Shown piece after piece: positions 1 through 6,455 of a DNA stretch of 14,621 nt. The position numbers were made by a program, and so were the translations under genes. Source of the DNA: Micavibrio sp. (lineage in GTDB: Bacteria > Pseudomonadota > Alphaproteobacteria > Micavibrionales > Micavibrionaceae); NCBI GenBank assembly GCA_027066695.1, contig JAMONE010000065.1, positions 1 through 14,621 on the forward strand. The letters run 5' to 3'. Below the pieces are notes generated by a model. It worked only from the letters and a program-made list of their open reading frames with translations. It had not been told where the DNA came from and ran no database searches. Position 1 is the first letter of the stretch. Every line of letters starts with the position of its first letter.

Positions 1-981
1 CCTGATTTTATAGGAATGCTGATAATCGGATTATTATATCTCGGCTTTATATATTTATTTACGCCTGAATATATAAATATAATCATGCCAGAGCTAACGC
101 CTATATATGGGCTGGATAAGCCATTTCCGATCTTTACGCGCTTGAACTATTTAATCTACGCAGGAATAGCTGCAATATTGGGTTTTTTCATTACAAAAAG
201 CCACGCCAACAACACAAAAATGCAGCATGTAATTTTTGCTTGCGTAGGCTTAAGCATTGCCTGCACGATTCCCTACTATATTCAGCAAAAAGGGTTTCAC
301 TATCACGCTATACCTCTTTTAAGCTTTGCTATGGTGGCTTTATTCCTCGGCTGCTTTGCAACTGCAAAAACCTTTCTACGCCACAACGATCTCTCGCTTT
401 GGGTGGCTTGCGCTGTCATTGCGGTATTAAGCTTGTCTTTTACAACTGGCGGAAAATATAAATATTTAACCAATGGGCAATTCACGGCGCAGCCATTAGT
501 TGAAACCATTGATGATTTGGCATGGAACAAAACATATGCAACATATGATATGAAACAAATGCTCTCTGCCCTGCCCTATATAAGCAATCTTAAAAATGGC
601 TCGCGCTTTGGCCATATCTGGGGAGTACACGGCCTATCGATAAAAATGAAGACAGTTAGTGATGAGCAAGAAAAGCAAGCCATAAAGGCGCAAATGCTTG
701 GATATGTAGATATGATGGCCCAAGACATGCTGCGCTATAAGCCTAGTGTTATAATTATTCCAAGATATAGCAAGCCAAATACAAACGATAATAATAATAA
801 TAATAACTACCTGAAATTCCTAATGAGCAGTGAAAGCTTCAAAAACAGCATGCAAAACTATATATTTGAAGCCAGCATACCATTTGACACCACTCTAACA
901 GGGACAAGCTATGATCCTGAAAAGATTGTTGTCCATGACGTTTATGTGTTAAAAGAAGACCATAACTTTATAAATAAGTAA
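1..981 (+). CDS. Multi-spanning membrane protein, GT-C glycosyltransferase-like, C-terminal part (5' end outside window)
   Basis: The frame is open from base 1, and the first ATG at 16 is preceded by in-frame sense codons, so the true start very probably lies upstream. The visible part has about five hydrophobic stretches (counted from the ATG: roughly residues 1-15, 44-60, 72-88, 97-117 and 128-142), followed by a soluble C-terminal domain of about 175 residues. The segment QQKGFHYH, placed between two membrane helices, resembles the loop QxKGWxYH seen in polyprenyl-phosphate-dependent membrane glycosyltransferase-like proteins. That is a family resemblance from memory, and no catalytic residue is visible because the N-terminal loop is missing. 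A run of six asparagines near residues 258-263 is encoded by an AAT repeat. The GtrB-like gene 15 bases downstream suggests a joint role in lipid-linked sugar transfer. Function is inferred. Confidence 0.6.
   Translation, partial: PDFIGMLIIGLLYLGFIYLFTPEYINIIMPELTPIYGLDKPFPIFTRLNYLIYAGIAAILGFFITKSHANNTKMQHVIFACVGLSIACTIPYYIQQKGFHYHAIPLLSFAMVALFLGCFATAKTFLRHNDLSLWVACAVIAVLSLSFTTGGKYKYLTNGQFTAQPLVETIDDLAWNKTYATYDMKQMLSALPYISNLKNGSRFGHIWGVHGLSIKMKTVSDEQEKQAIKAQMLGYVDMMAQDMLRYKPSVIIIPRYSKPNTNDNNNNNNYLKFLMSSESFKNSMQNYIFEASIPFDTTLTGTSYDPEKIVVHDVYVLKEDHNFINK
788..806 (+). repeat. AAT trinucleotide repeat within a coding region
   Basis: Five perfect AAT units (790-804) plus partial flanking units encode most of an Asn-6 run in the soluble C-terminal domain of the membrane protein. 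Because the unit is three bases, slippage would alter the length of the Asn run without breaking the frame. Confidence 0.85.
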
Positions 982-996
982 GCAAAGAAACAGCCT

Positions 997-1941
997 ATGA
1001 TCAAGCCTAAAGAATTAATATCAATCATAATACCTTGCTATAACGAAGAGGCCGTTATTAATATATGCCACAAAGCCGTTAGCGATGTTATTGACACGCT
1101 GGATTATAACTTCGAAATTATCTACATAAATGACGGAAGCTCTGACTCCACGCATCAGCTTTTGGAAAAAATACATGAACAAGATGCCCGCAGCGTCATA
1201 ATAAGCTTCTCTCGTAACTTCGGTAAAGAAGCCGCCATGACAGCAGGAATCGATAATGCACGCGGGGACGCTCTTATAATTTTAGACGCTGACCTCCAAG
1301 ACCCGCCCGCCCTCATTCCTGATATGCTTCACATGTGGAAGGAAACTGGCGCAGATGTTGTCTATGGCCAAAGGTTAGAGCGCGAGGGCGAGACTTGGTT
1401 CAAAAAATTCACCTCTAACGGGTTTTACAAAGTAATAAACTTTATTGCCAATAATGTCGAAATTCCAAAGAATACTGGCGACTTCCGCCTGATGAACCGC
1501 CGCTCTATCGACGCGCTTGTGCAATTGCGTGAAAGACACCGCTTTATGAAGGGCTTATTCGCATGGATAGGCTTTAAGCAAGTCGCTCTGCAATATAACC
1601 GCGAACCAAGAGCGGCAGGCGAAACTAAATGGAACTACCTCCAGCTTTGGAATCTCGCATTAGAGGGCATTGCAGGCTTTAGCACAAAACCACTAAGAGT
1701 AGCTAGCCTCTTTGGCCTGCTAATTTCCATTGCTTCGTTCATATTTGCCATTTTCATTATATTCAAAACTATGATATTTGGCGCAGAAGTCGAAGGTTGG
1801 GCATCTCTGTCGGTTATGATTTCATTCTTAAGCGGAATACAACTACTAACTATCGGGATTTTAGGCGAATATATCGGACGCATATTCGGTGAAGCAAAGA
1901 ACCGCCCGCTATATTTCATCGATAGTTTTATAAAAAAATAA
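997..1941 (+). CDS. Family 2 glycosyltransferase, GtrB/DPM1-like, membrane anchored
   Basis: This is a GT2 enzyme of 314 residues, the usual length for the GtrB/ArnC/DPM1 group, which transfers a sugar from a nucleotide donor to a polyprenyl phosphate on the cytoplasmic face of the inner membrane. The GT-A domain covers residues 8-230: ISIIIPCYNEE at 8-18, INDGSSDST at 44-52, the metal-binding DAD at 97-99 followed by QDPP at 101-104, and GDFRLMNR at 161-168. Two C-terminal membrane helices lie at about 233-257 and 268-290, followed by GEYIGRIFGEAKNRPLY, typical of this group. It follows the membrane protein gene by 15 bases. The ribosome binding site is weak. Sugar and lipid specificity cannot be read from the sequence. 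The family assignment is firm. Confidence 0.9.
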   Translation: MIKPKELISIIIPCYNEEAVINICHKAVSDVIDTLDYNFEIIYINDGSSDSTHQLLEKIHEQDARSVIISFSRNFGKEAAMTAGIDNARGDALIILDADLQDPPALIPDMLHMWKETGADVVYGQRLEREGETWFKKFTSNGFYKVINFIANNVEIPKNTGDFRLMNRRSIDALVQLRERHRFMKGLFAWIGFKQVALQYNREPRAAGETKWNYLQLWNLALEGIAGFSTKPLRVASLFGLLISIASFIFAIFIIFKTMIFGAEVEGWASLSVMISFLSGIQLLTIGILGEYIGRIFGEAKNRPLYFIDSFIKK

Positions 1942-1950
1942 CATACAGTT

Positions 1951-2005
1951 GAATAACCCACTTCCCCTAATTTTGTTTAGAGGTTAAGATAATCATCGGT
2001 TATTC
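1951..2005. repeat. Perfect 8-base inverted repeat in the intergenic region before the DHH gene
   Basis: GAATAACC at 1951-1958 is matched exactly by its reverse complement GGTTATTC at 1998-2005, separated by 39 bases. The second arm ends just upstream of AT-rich sequence that could serve as a -10 element (TACAAT at 2006-2011). A looping operator or an RNA hairpin are both possible, as is chance. Confidence 0.4.
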
Positions 2006-2033
2006 TACAATATAAAAGAGGAAGAAATCTACA

Positions 2034-2999
2034 ATGTCACAAGCAAGTAATAAAATCATGCCCGAAACAGGCAAAAAATATCGCCTTATAACACGTAGTG
2101 ATATGGACGGCTTGGTGTGTGGCATCCTCTTAAAAGAGCTTAATATTATTGATGACATTATGTTTGCTCACCCAAAAGATATGCAAGACGGCCTTATTGA
2201 GGTCGGCGCAAATGATATAACAACAAATCTCCCATATGCAAAGGGTGCTTATATTTCCTTCGATCACCATGCCAGCGAGGCCAAGCGCATTGAGGGCAAT
2301 CCTGAAAACCACGTAATAGACATCGATGCACCCTCTGCTGCGCGGGTTGTCTATGATTACTTTGGCGGGGCGCAGGCCATGCCCAATATATCAGAAGATA
2401 TGATGATCGCGGTTGATAAAGCCGATTCAGCCAATTTCACAAAAGAAGAAATACTCTCACCAAGCGGTTGGGGGCTTTTAAGCTTTATTATGGACGCACG
2501 AACAGGTTTAGGGCGTTTCCGCGATTTCAATATCTCTAACTATCAATTAATGATGCAGCTTATTGATTATTGCCGTGATCATAATGATATTAGCGATATC
2601 CTCAACCTTCCCGACGTTAAAGAGCGCGTAGACCTTTATTTCGAACATCAAATCAAATGCCGTGAGCAAATAGAACGCTGCTCAACCATTCACAATAACC
2701 TTGTAGTTTTAGACTTACGCAAAGAAGAGACTATATGGTCAGGCAACAGATTCGTAATCTACGCCCTATTTCCTCAATGTAATATTTCAATTCATATGAT
2801 CTGGGGTAAGAACAAGCAAAACACCGTATTTGCAACGGGTAAATCCATTCTTGATCGCTCCAGCAAAACTGATATTGGCGCGTTAATGCTAGAGCATGGC
2901 GGCGGCGGTCATCATGCTGCTGGTACATGTCAAATCACAAATATGAAATCAGAAGAAGTACTGCAAGAGCTTATCGCACGCATCAACGCAGATGGATAG
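2034..2999 (+). CDS. DHH/DHHA1 family phosphoesterase, exopolyphosphatase-related
   Basis: This is a 321-residue two-domain DHH phosphoesterase. The N-terminal DHH domain shows RSDMDG at residues 21-26 (catalytic aspartates D23 and D25), the name motif DHH at 77-79 and a further metal-ligand aspartate D128 in VDKADSANF. The C-terminal DHHA1 domain carries HGGGGHHAAGT at 288-298, the glycine-rich substrate-binding loop. The family uses two Mn ions to hydrolyse phosphoester bonds in short oligoribonucleotides, cyclic dinucleotides or polyphosphate. This subgroup is often annotated exopolyphosphatase-like, but the substrate is not fixed by sequence. The usual histidine two residues before the first aspartate is Arg here, which I believe is normal for the RSDxDG subgroup. 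The GAGGAAG upstream of ATG 2034 supports this start. It overlaps the next gene by 8 bases. Confidence 0.85.
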   Translation: MSQASNKIMPETGKKYRLITRSDMDGLVCGILLKELNIIDDIMFAHPKDMQDGLIEVGANDITTNLPYAKGAYISFDHHASEAKRIEGNPENHVIDIDAPSAARVVYDYFGGAQAMPNISEDMMIAVDKADSANFTKEEILSPSGWGLLSFIMDARTGLGRFRDFNISNYQLMMQLIDYCRDHNDISDILNLPDVKERVDLYFEHQIKCREQIERCSTIHNNLVVLDLRKEETIWSGNRFVIYALFPQCNISIHMIWGKNKQNTVFATGKSILDRSSKTDIGALMLEHGGGGHHAAGTCQITNMKSEEVLQELIARINADG

Positions 3000-3918
3000 C
3001 ATCTCCGCCCCCGCGCTTGTCAGCGGCGATACTATTGGCGTTTTTGCGCCCTCAAGCTATGTTGAAAAAGATGATATCGAAGCATCAAAAGCAATGCTGG
3101 AAAAGCGTGGGTTTAAAGTCTTTATCCACCCCCAAACTTATGAGCGTGAGCATCAATCCGCAGGCAATCACTTACAAAAATCATTAGCGTTCCAAGGGCT
3201 TTGGCAGCGCAAAGATATAAAAGCCATATGGGCCGCGGGCGGAGGCAATCGCTGCACTCACCTGCTAGACACCATAAACTTCACCCGCTTGAGCCAATCA
3301 CCGAAAGCCCTGATAGGCTTTAGCGACGTAACATCCCTGCTCAACGCCGTATATGCACATACGGGCATCACAACATTCCACGGCCCTGTATTTAAAAACC
3401 TGCATAAATATAATCAGCTCGACCACCTGCTCGACCTATTAACTGCAAAAACCGTGAGCTATCCCGTTAAAGACAATAATATATTCCAAGAAGGCTCGGC
3501 CGAGGGAAGGCTTATCGGCGGGAATTTAAGCATCTTCCAATATCTCCCTCAAACCCTTCCAAATGATTTTTGTAAGGACGCTATATTATTCCTTGAAGAT
3601 TGCAACGAAGAGCTAAGCCGCATTGATCGCATGTTTTTACACCTAAAACGCCTTGGCGTGCTGAATGATATTAAGGCACTGGCACTTGGGCAATTCACAG
3701 ATATGAACGATACGGGCAGGCCATTCGGCTATAGCCTTGAAGATATAATCGCCGAACATACGCAAAATCTGGAAATTCCGATATTGCACAACCTGCCCTT
3801 TGGCCATGGCAAAGACTTATACACAATGCCCATTGGCGCACGCGCAAATATAGATACAAAGGCAAAGCAATTCACATTATTACAATCCGCCACTTCATCA
3901 TGTAGTAATTTGAATTAA
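2992..3918 (+). CDS. LD-carboxypeptidase, peptidase family S66 (muramoyltetrapeptide carboxypeptidase)
   Basis: This 308-residue enzyme is of normal S66 (LdcA) length. The family removes the terminal D-Ala from L,D-bonded tetrapeptides in the cytoplasm during murein recycling. The catalytic triad is visible: Ser111 in GFSDVTSLLNA, Glu202 in FLEDCNEELSRIDRM and His272 in FGHGKDLYTMPIG. GDTIGVFAPSS at 12-22, AAGGGNR at 81-87 and GGNLS at 176-180 are also typical. There is no signal peptide, consistent with a cytosolic enzyme. The ATG at 2992 lies inside the end of the DHH gene (8-base overlap), so translational coupling is likely and no separate promoter is needed. The gene name ldcA would fit, but I leave it blank because S66 also contains MccF-type immunity proteins. 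The recycling role is the more likely one here. Confidence 0.88.
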   Translation: MDSISAPALVSGDTIGVFAPSSYVEKDDIEASKAMLEKRGFKVFIHPQTYEREHQSAGNHLQKSLAFQGLWQRKDIKAIWAAGGGNRCTHLLDTINFTRLSQSPKALIGFSDVTSLLNAVYAHTGITTFHGPVFKNLHKYNQLDHLLDLLTAKTVSYPVKDNNIFQEGSAEGRLIGGNLSIFQYLPQTLPNDFCKDAILFLEDCNEELSRIDRMFLHLKRLGVLNDIKALALGQFTDMNDTGRPFGYSLEDIIAEHTQNLEIPILHNLPFGHGKDLYTMPIGARANIDTKAKQFTLLQSATSSCSNLN

Positions 3919-4048
3919 GAATATGACGGTATTTGTTATCTTAACCGCGATAGTGTAGGGATTTTATATGTTGCAGCTTGATAATATTTATACTCTTGTT
4001 ATGCATGACACTGTGTGATTGTTAATTCAAACTACCATATCAATCTTT

Positions 4049-4078
4049 TTGACATATGTTTACTATATGTGGTAACTT
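4049..4078 (+). promoter_or_regulatory. Possible promoter for the 207-residue unknown gene
   Basis: There is a perfect -35 hexamer TTGACA at 4049-4054, followed after 18 bases by a poor -10 candidate TAACTT at 4073-4078. If correct, transcription would start within a few bases of the ATG at 4085. The rest of the 166-base gap 3919-4084 shows no convincing terminator or RNA gene. Confidence 0.35.
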
Positions 4079-4084
4079 TCAGCC

Positions 4085-4708
4085 ATGAAATTAACTGATA
4101 TTGGTAAAAAAATAAAAGATTCGTGTAACTGGGCGTTCAATAATAATGGCATTGAAATTGACCCTAACCGCATTCGCCTATGTGACGGCAGCCCTATTCA
4201 CTCGGTGGGAACAACGCGCCTGCGCTCTAAATGGCCGTATGCACTGGCTATAGTAGCACCGATCACTACAAACTATGCCTTGGATAAGGATGCTGATATA
4301 TTTGACTATGCCTTTCCTGCGTTATCAATAAGCGCTCTATATATTCTTCGTCAGCAAGACAAAAAACACCTTAATATGTTGAAGATGGATACAAATACAT
4401 TATGCATTAATAAGAAACCAGATAAAAAACTAGGTAAAAATACATCGCCCACCTCACCTGCGCATATGTTTATTATGAAGAATAACGTGGAAAAAGACAA
4501 AGCTAGTGCCTATTCTTTCTCAAGCCTTGAAATAGCAAGCTGGCTAGTAATAGAAAACACTTCAGTGCTAGCAAATACATTAGATAGAGCCAGAGTGGCC
4601 TATACATACGGCAAAGTTGCTAAAGAGGATTGGGTGATAGAGGAAATGCCTAAACCTAAAGTAAAAGAACCCAAAGAAATATCATTACCCGAACCCGATA
4701 TGGCGTAA
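4085..4708 (+). CDS. Hypothetical protein, 207 residues, unrecognised
   Basis: I do not recognise this protein. It starts MKLTDIGKKIKD, has a moderately hydrophobic stretch at about residues 51-64 (YALAIVAPITTNYA) and another at about 74-87, a central basic segment rich in Lys (about 105-120), and a Pro/Lys/Glu-rich tail (about 187-207) that is probably disordered. There is no signal peptide and no catalytic motif. A 166-base gap separates it from the LD-carboxypeptidase, and a hairpin follows before greA. No Shine-Dalgarno sequence is visible before the ATG, where the upstream bases read GGTAACTTTCAGCC, so a leaderless message or weak translation is possible. Its length, codon-like composition and isolation on this strand make it a likely real gene, probably lineage-specific. 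Confidence 0.6.
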   Translation: MKLTDIGKKIKDSCNWAFNNNGIEIDPNRIRLCDGSPIHSVGTTRLRSKWPYALAIVAPITTNYALDKDADIFDYAFPALSISALYILRQQDKKHLNMLKMDTNTLCINKKPDKKLGKNTSPTSPAHMFIMKNNVEKDKASAYSFSSLEIASWLVIENTSVLANTLDRARVAYTYGKVAKEDWVIEEMPKPKVKEPKEISLPEPDMA

Positions 4709-4717
4709 TCTTCACTA

Positions 4718-4746
4718 TTGACGCAATTTCAAGATTATATTAACCT
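4718..4746 (+). promoter_or_regulatory. Possible greA promoter
   Basis: TTGACG at 4718-4723, 17 bases, then TAACCT at 4741-4746. The -35 is strong and the -10 weak. A start near 4753 would give a leader of about 50 bases that begins just before the hairpin at 4758. Any greA promoter outside the upstream gene must lie left of the hairpin, because only 18 bases separate hairpin tail and start codon. Confidence 0.35.
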
Positions 4747-4757
4747 ACATCAATCAT

Positions 4758-4786
4758 CCCGCCACTATTTCGGCGGGGTTTCTTGT
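4758..4786 (+). terminator. Terminator-like hairpin directly upstream of greA
   Basis: CCCGCC (4758-4763) pairs perfectly with GGCGGG (4772-4777) around an 8-base loop, followed by GTTTCTTGTT. The stem is GC-rich and the tail is moderately T-rich but broken by G and C. It could end transcription of the 207-residue gene or act as an attenuator in the greA leader. The ribosome binding site GAGGAA of greA follows within about 15 bases. Confidence 0.6.
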
Positions 4787-4804
4787 TAATAGAGGAATGA
4801 CACA

Positions 4805-5278
4805 ATGGATCAAGTGCCAGTAACAAAAATAGGCTTTGAAGCTTTAAACGCGGAATTACACGAATTTAAGTCGGTAAAACGCCCTACAGTTATTCAAGAC
4901 ATCGCCACCGCGCGCGAGCATGGCGACTTGTCCGAAAACGCGGAATATCACGCCGCGAAAGAGCAACAAAGCTTTATCGAAGGCCGCATCCGTGAGCTTG
5001 AATTTGTACTTGGCAAAGCGCAAGTCATTGACCCAACAGAGCTTAACGGCAATACGGTTAAATTCGGCGCAACAGTTACAATTGTTGATGAGGAAACCGA
5101 CGAAGAACATATCTATCAAATAGTAGGAGATTATGAATCCGACATGGAAAACGGTAAGCTATCCATTAGCGCACCAGTTGCACGCGCACTTATAGGTAAA
5201 ACCGAGGGTGACAGCGTCACAGTAAAAACACCCAAAGGTGCAACTGATTACGAAATTCTAAATGTTGAATTTAAATAA
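4805..5278 (+). CDS. greA: Transcription elongation factor GreA
   Basis: GreA inserts its coiled coil into the secondary channel of RNA polymerase and stimulates cleavage of backtracked RNA, rescuing stalled complexes. The 157 residues match the usual length. The N-terminal antiparallel coiled coil spans about residues 8-75 and carries the loop REHGDLSENAEY, with the acidic tip residues D41 and E44 at the same numbers as in E. coli. The C-terminal FKBP-like domain follows, with SISAPVARALIGKTEGD and the terminal segment YEILNVEFK. The GAGGAA sequence 8 bases before the ATG supports the start. The gene is preceded by a terminator-like hairpin and followed after 15 bases by a SIMPL-domain gene. 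Its last 11 codons plus stop are repeated downstream of that gene (see repeats at 5246 and 6044), so its present 3' end may have been supplied by recombination. Confidence 0.96.
   Translation: MDQVPVTKIGFEALNAELHEFKSVKRPTVIQDIATAREHGDLSENAEYHAAKEQQSFIEGRIRELEFVLGKAQVIDPTELNGNTVKFGATVTIVDEETDEEHIYQIVGDYESDMENGKLSISAPVARALIGKTEGDSVTVKTPKGATDYEILNVEFK
5246..5278 (+). repeat. Direct repeat copy A: functional 3' end of greA
   Basis: The last 33 bases of greA match 6044-6076 at 30 positions. The differences are at 5247 (A versus G), 5251 (C versus T) and 5269 (A versus G). The two copies bracket exactly one gene, the SIMPL-domain gene. Confidence 0.92.
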
Positions 5279-5293
5279 AGTTAGGAATAAAAC

Positions 5294-6019
5294 ATGAATT
5301 CAAATAGTTTCTTAAATTCTATAACAATCGGCATATTATTATCTTTAGGCTTATCATCCTCAGGTTACTTTATTAGTCAAACCATGTACAACGCCAAAGT
5401 TGCCATAAACACAGCAGAAGCAAAAGGTTTATCCGAAAAACGAGTTAAATCTGATCTTGTAAATTGGCAAATCATATTCAAGATTGATGGCTCAAGTAAA
5501 ACTGAAATCCCACTTTTATATAAAAAGTCAGAACAAAATCAAAAAATAATAATAGATCTATTAAAAGAAAACGGCTTTAAAAATGAAGAGATTAAAATAG
5601 GAGTTATAGATTACAGACATGACGAATACAGAGATGCTGATGGAAAAATTGTTGACGAAAAACACAACCTTATAGGCTTAATTAATATAGAAACCAATCA
5701 AGTTGATAAGGTTTCGAAAGCAAGATCAAATATTAACAAATTAATTGCTAAAGGGATTAATATTGAAAATCGTGCACCAACATATCATTTTACAAACCTA
5801 AATAAAATAAAGCCAGACATGTTAAAGGAGGCTGCCCAAAACGCACGATTAGCAGCAAATGAGTTTGCCGAAAATGCTGGGGCAACAGTTGGGGGCATAA
5901 GGAATGCCCGTCAAGGCACTTTCTATATTCGTGATGCTGGAGAAAATTATGGTGATACTCAAAAAATAGAAAAAGACGTGCGCGTTGTCACAACCATAAC
6001 ATTCTACCTAACCGACTAA
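5294..6019 (+). CDS. SIMPL-domain (DUF541, YggE-like) protein with N-terminal membrane anchor
   Basis: This is a 241-residue protein with a hydrophobic N-terminal segment at about 9-29 that would act as signal anchor or signal peptide, then a periplasmic SIMPL/DUF541 domain. Supporting features are AEAKGLSEKRVKSDLVNWQI (a secretion-adjacent beta strand typical of the family), an LLKENGFKNEEIKIG segment, DMLKEAAQNARLAANEFAENAGATVGGIRNARQG (the conserved helix and strand of DUF541) and a final VVTTITFYLTD strand. SIMPL proteins are periplasmic or outer-membrane proteins of poorly defined function; E. coli YggE is linked to oxidative stress tolerance. AGGA before the ATG gives a good ribosome binding site. 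The gene follows greA by 15 bases and is probably read from the same transcript. It is more A+T-rich than greA (5521-5580 has only 12 G+C in 60 bases; 4921-4980 has 30) and lies between two copies of the greA 3' end, which suggests acquisition by transfer. Confidence 0.88.
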   Translation: MNSNSFLNSITIGILLSLGLSSSGYFISQTMYNAKVAINTAEAKGLSEKRVKSDLVNWQIIFKIDGSSKTEIPLLYKKSEQNQKIIIDLLKENGFKNEEIKIGVIDYRHDEYRDADGKIVDEKHNLIGLINIETNQVDKVSKARSNINKLIAKGINIENRAPTYHFTNLNKIKPDMLKEAAQNARLAANEFAENAGATVGGIRNARQGTFYIRDAGENYGDTQKIEKDVRVVTTITFYLTD

Positions 6020-6043
6020 CAAAATTACCGCACAATACTAAGT

Positions 6044-6076
6044 GGTTATGAAATTCTAAATGTTGAGTTTAAATAA
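6044..6076 (+). pseudogene. Direct repeat copy B: displaced 3' end of greA
   Basis: This stretch decodes as SGYEILNVEFK and stop with the preceding codon AGT, matching the end of GreA (TDYEILNVEFK). Two of the three base differences from copy A are synonymous third-position changes (TAC/TAT and GAA/GAG); the third changes Asp to Gly. No open frame leads into it, as similarity stops just upstream. Its end overlaps the stop codon of the convergent gene at 6069-6071, consistent with this being the original position of the greA terminus. Confidence 0.8.
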
Positions 6077-6311
6077 GAATACTTAAACGCTCTATATCAT
6101 TTGAAAGTGTAGATGTTTCGTCATCCGCCAATTTCTGTGCAGCTTGCTTTGCAGCATCCTCAATTTGCGATAAATTAAGGGCTTCTTTCGAAATAACGAC
6201 CTCGTCAACAGATTGTGTCTTTTCAGACTTATGCTCATTAGATGGCTTTTGCGCTTTGCTAACCTGCGGTAAATTTTGTACCTGACCTAACGGATTAATT
6301 TTATCAACCAT
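6069..6311 (-). CDS. Small hypothetical protein, 80 residues
   Basis: I do not recognise a named family. From ATG 6311 the protein begins MVDKINPLGQVQNLP, has a polar, probably disordered stretch rich in Lys, Ser and Gln, then a helical segment SVDEVVISKEALNLSQIEDAAKQAAQKL. The motif VxISKEALxLS recalls FlgM-like or other small flagellum-associated proteins, but this is too weak for a call. An ATG 36 bases further upstream (6347) is in frame; I prefer 6311 because GGGAG (6321-6325 on the plus strand as CTCCC) lies 9 bases before it and the extra residues MLYQGSYWEYIN look non-coding. The stop codon lies inside the displaced greA end. It is divergent from sodB. Confidence 0.6.
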   Translation of the reverse strand: MVDKINPLGQVQNLPQVSKAQKPSNEHKSEKTQSVDEVVISKEALNLSQIEDAAKQAAQKLADDETSTLSNDIERLSILI

Positions 6312-6369
6312 ATTTATATACTCCCAATAGCTACCCTGATAAAGCATCCTACACCCTTAACATAAATAT

Positions 6370-6387
6370 TGCATTAATTTTATTGCA
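6370..6387. promoter_or_regulatory. Imperfect TGCA-bounded palindrome between the small gene and sodB
   Basis: TGCATTAATTTTATTGCA is symmetric at 14 of 18 positions, and the heptamer ATTGCAT occurs twice at a 14-base period (6368-6374 and 6382-6388). It sits between two divergent genes, about 70 bases before the sodB start. It loosely recalls TGCA-bounded operators of alphaproteobacterial Fur/Mur-type regulators. That link is inference. Confidence 0.3.
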
Positions 6388-6444
6388 TACGTGAATAATC
6401 CCCCTTCACTATTGCTGCAAAAATAACTAATATATCTTTTTTAC

Positions 6445-6449
6445 AGGAG
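6445..6449 (+). promoter_or_regulatory. Ribosome binding site deciding the sodB start
   Basis: AGGAG at 6445-6449 abuts the ATG at 6450 with no spacing, but lies 6 bases before the in-frame ATG at 6456. The second ATG, giving MSFELPELPFAYDALEP, is therefore the likely start and matches the usual N-terminus of Fe-type enzymes. Confidence 0.8.
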
Positions 6450-6455
6450 ATGATT

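Noticed and set aside
5246..6076. Complete integrative element or IS between the greA-end repeats
   Set aside because: Only one gene is present, no recombinase or terminal inverted repeats are visible, and the interval is too short for a self-mobile element. At most it is a remnant or recombination scar.
6069..6311. FlgM-type anti-sigma factor call for the 80-residue protein
   Set aside because: Only a short VxIS-A-LS resemblance; the C-terminal sigma-binding helix pattern is not evident and no flagellar genes are nearby.
6312..6347. Upstream ATG at 6347 as the start of the small minus-strand gene
   Set aside because: A reasonable AGGA is present, but the extra 12 residues look non-coding and the ATG at 6311 has a better GGGAG. 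I keep 6311, with some doubt.
6450..6455. ATG at 6450 as the sodB start
   Set aside because: It directly abuts the AGGAG, leaving no spacing; the ATG at 6456 fits spacing and the family N-terminus.
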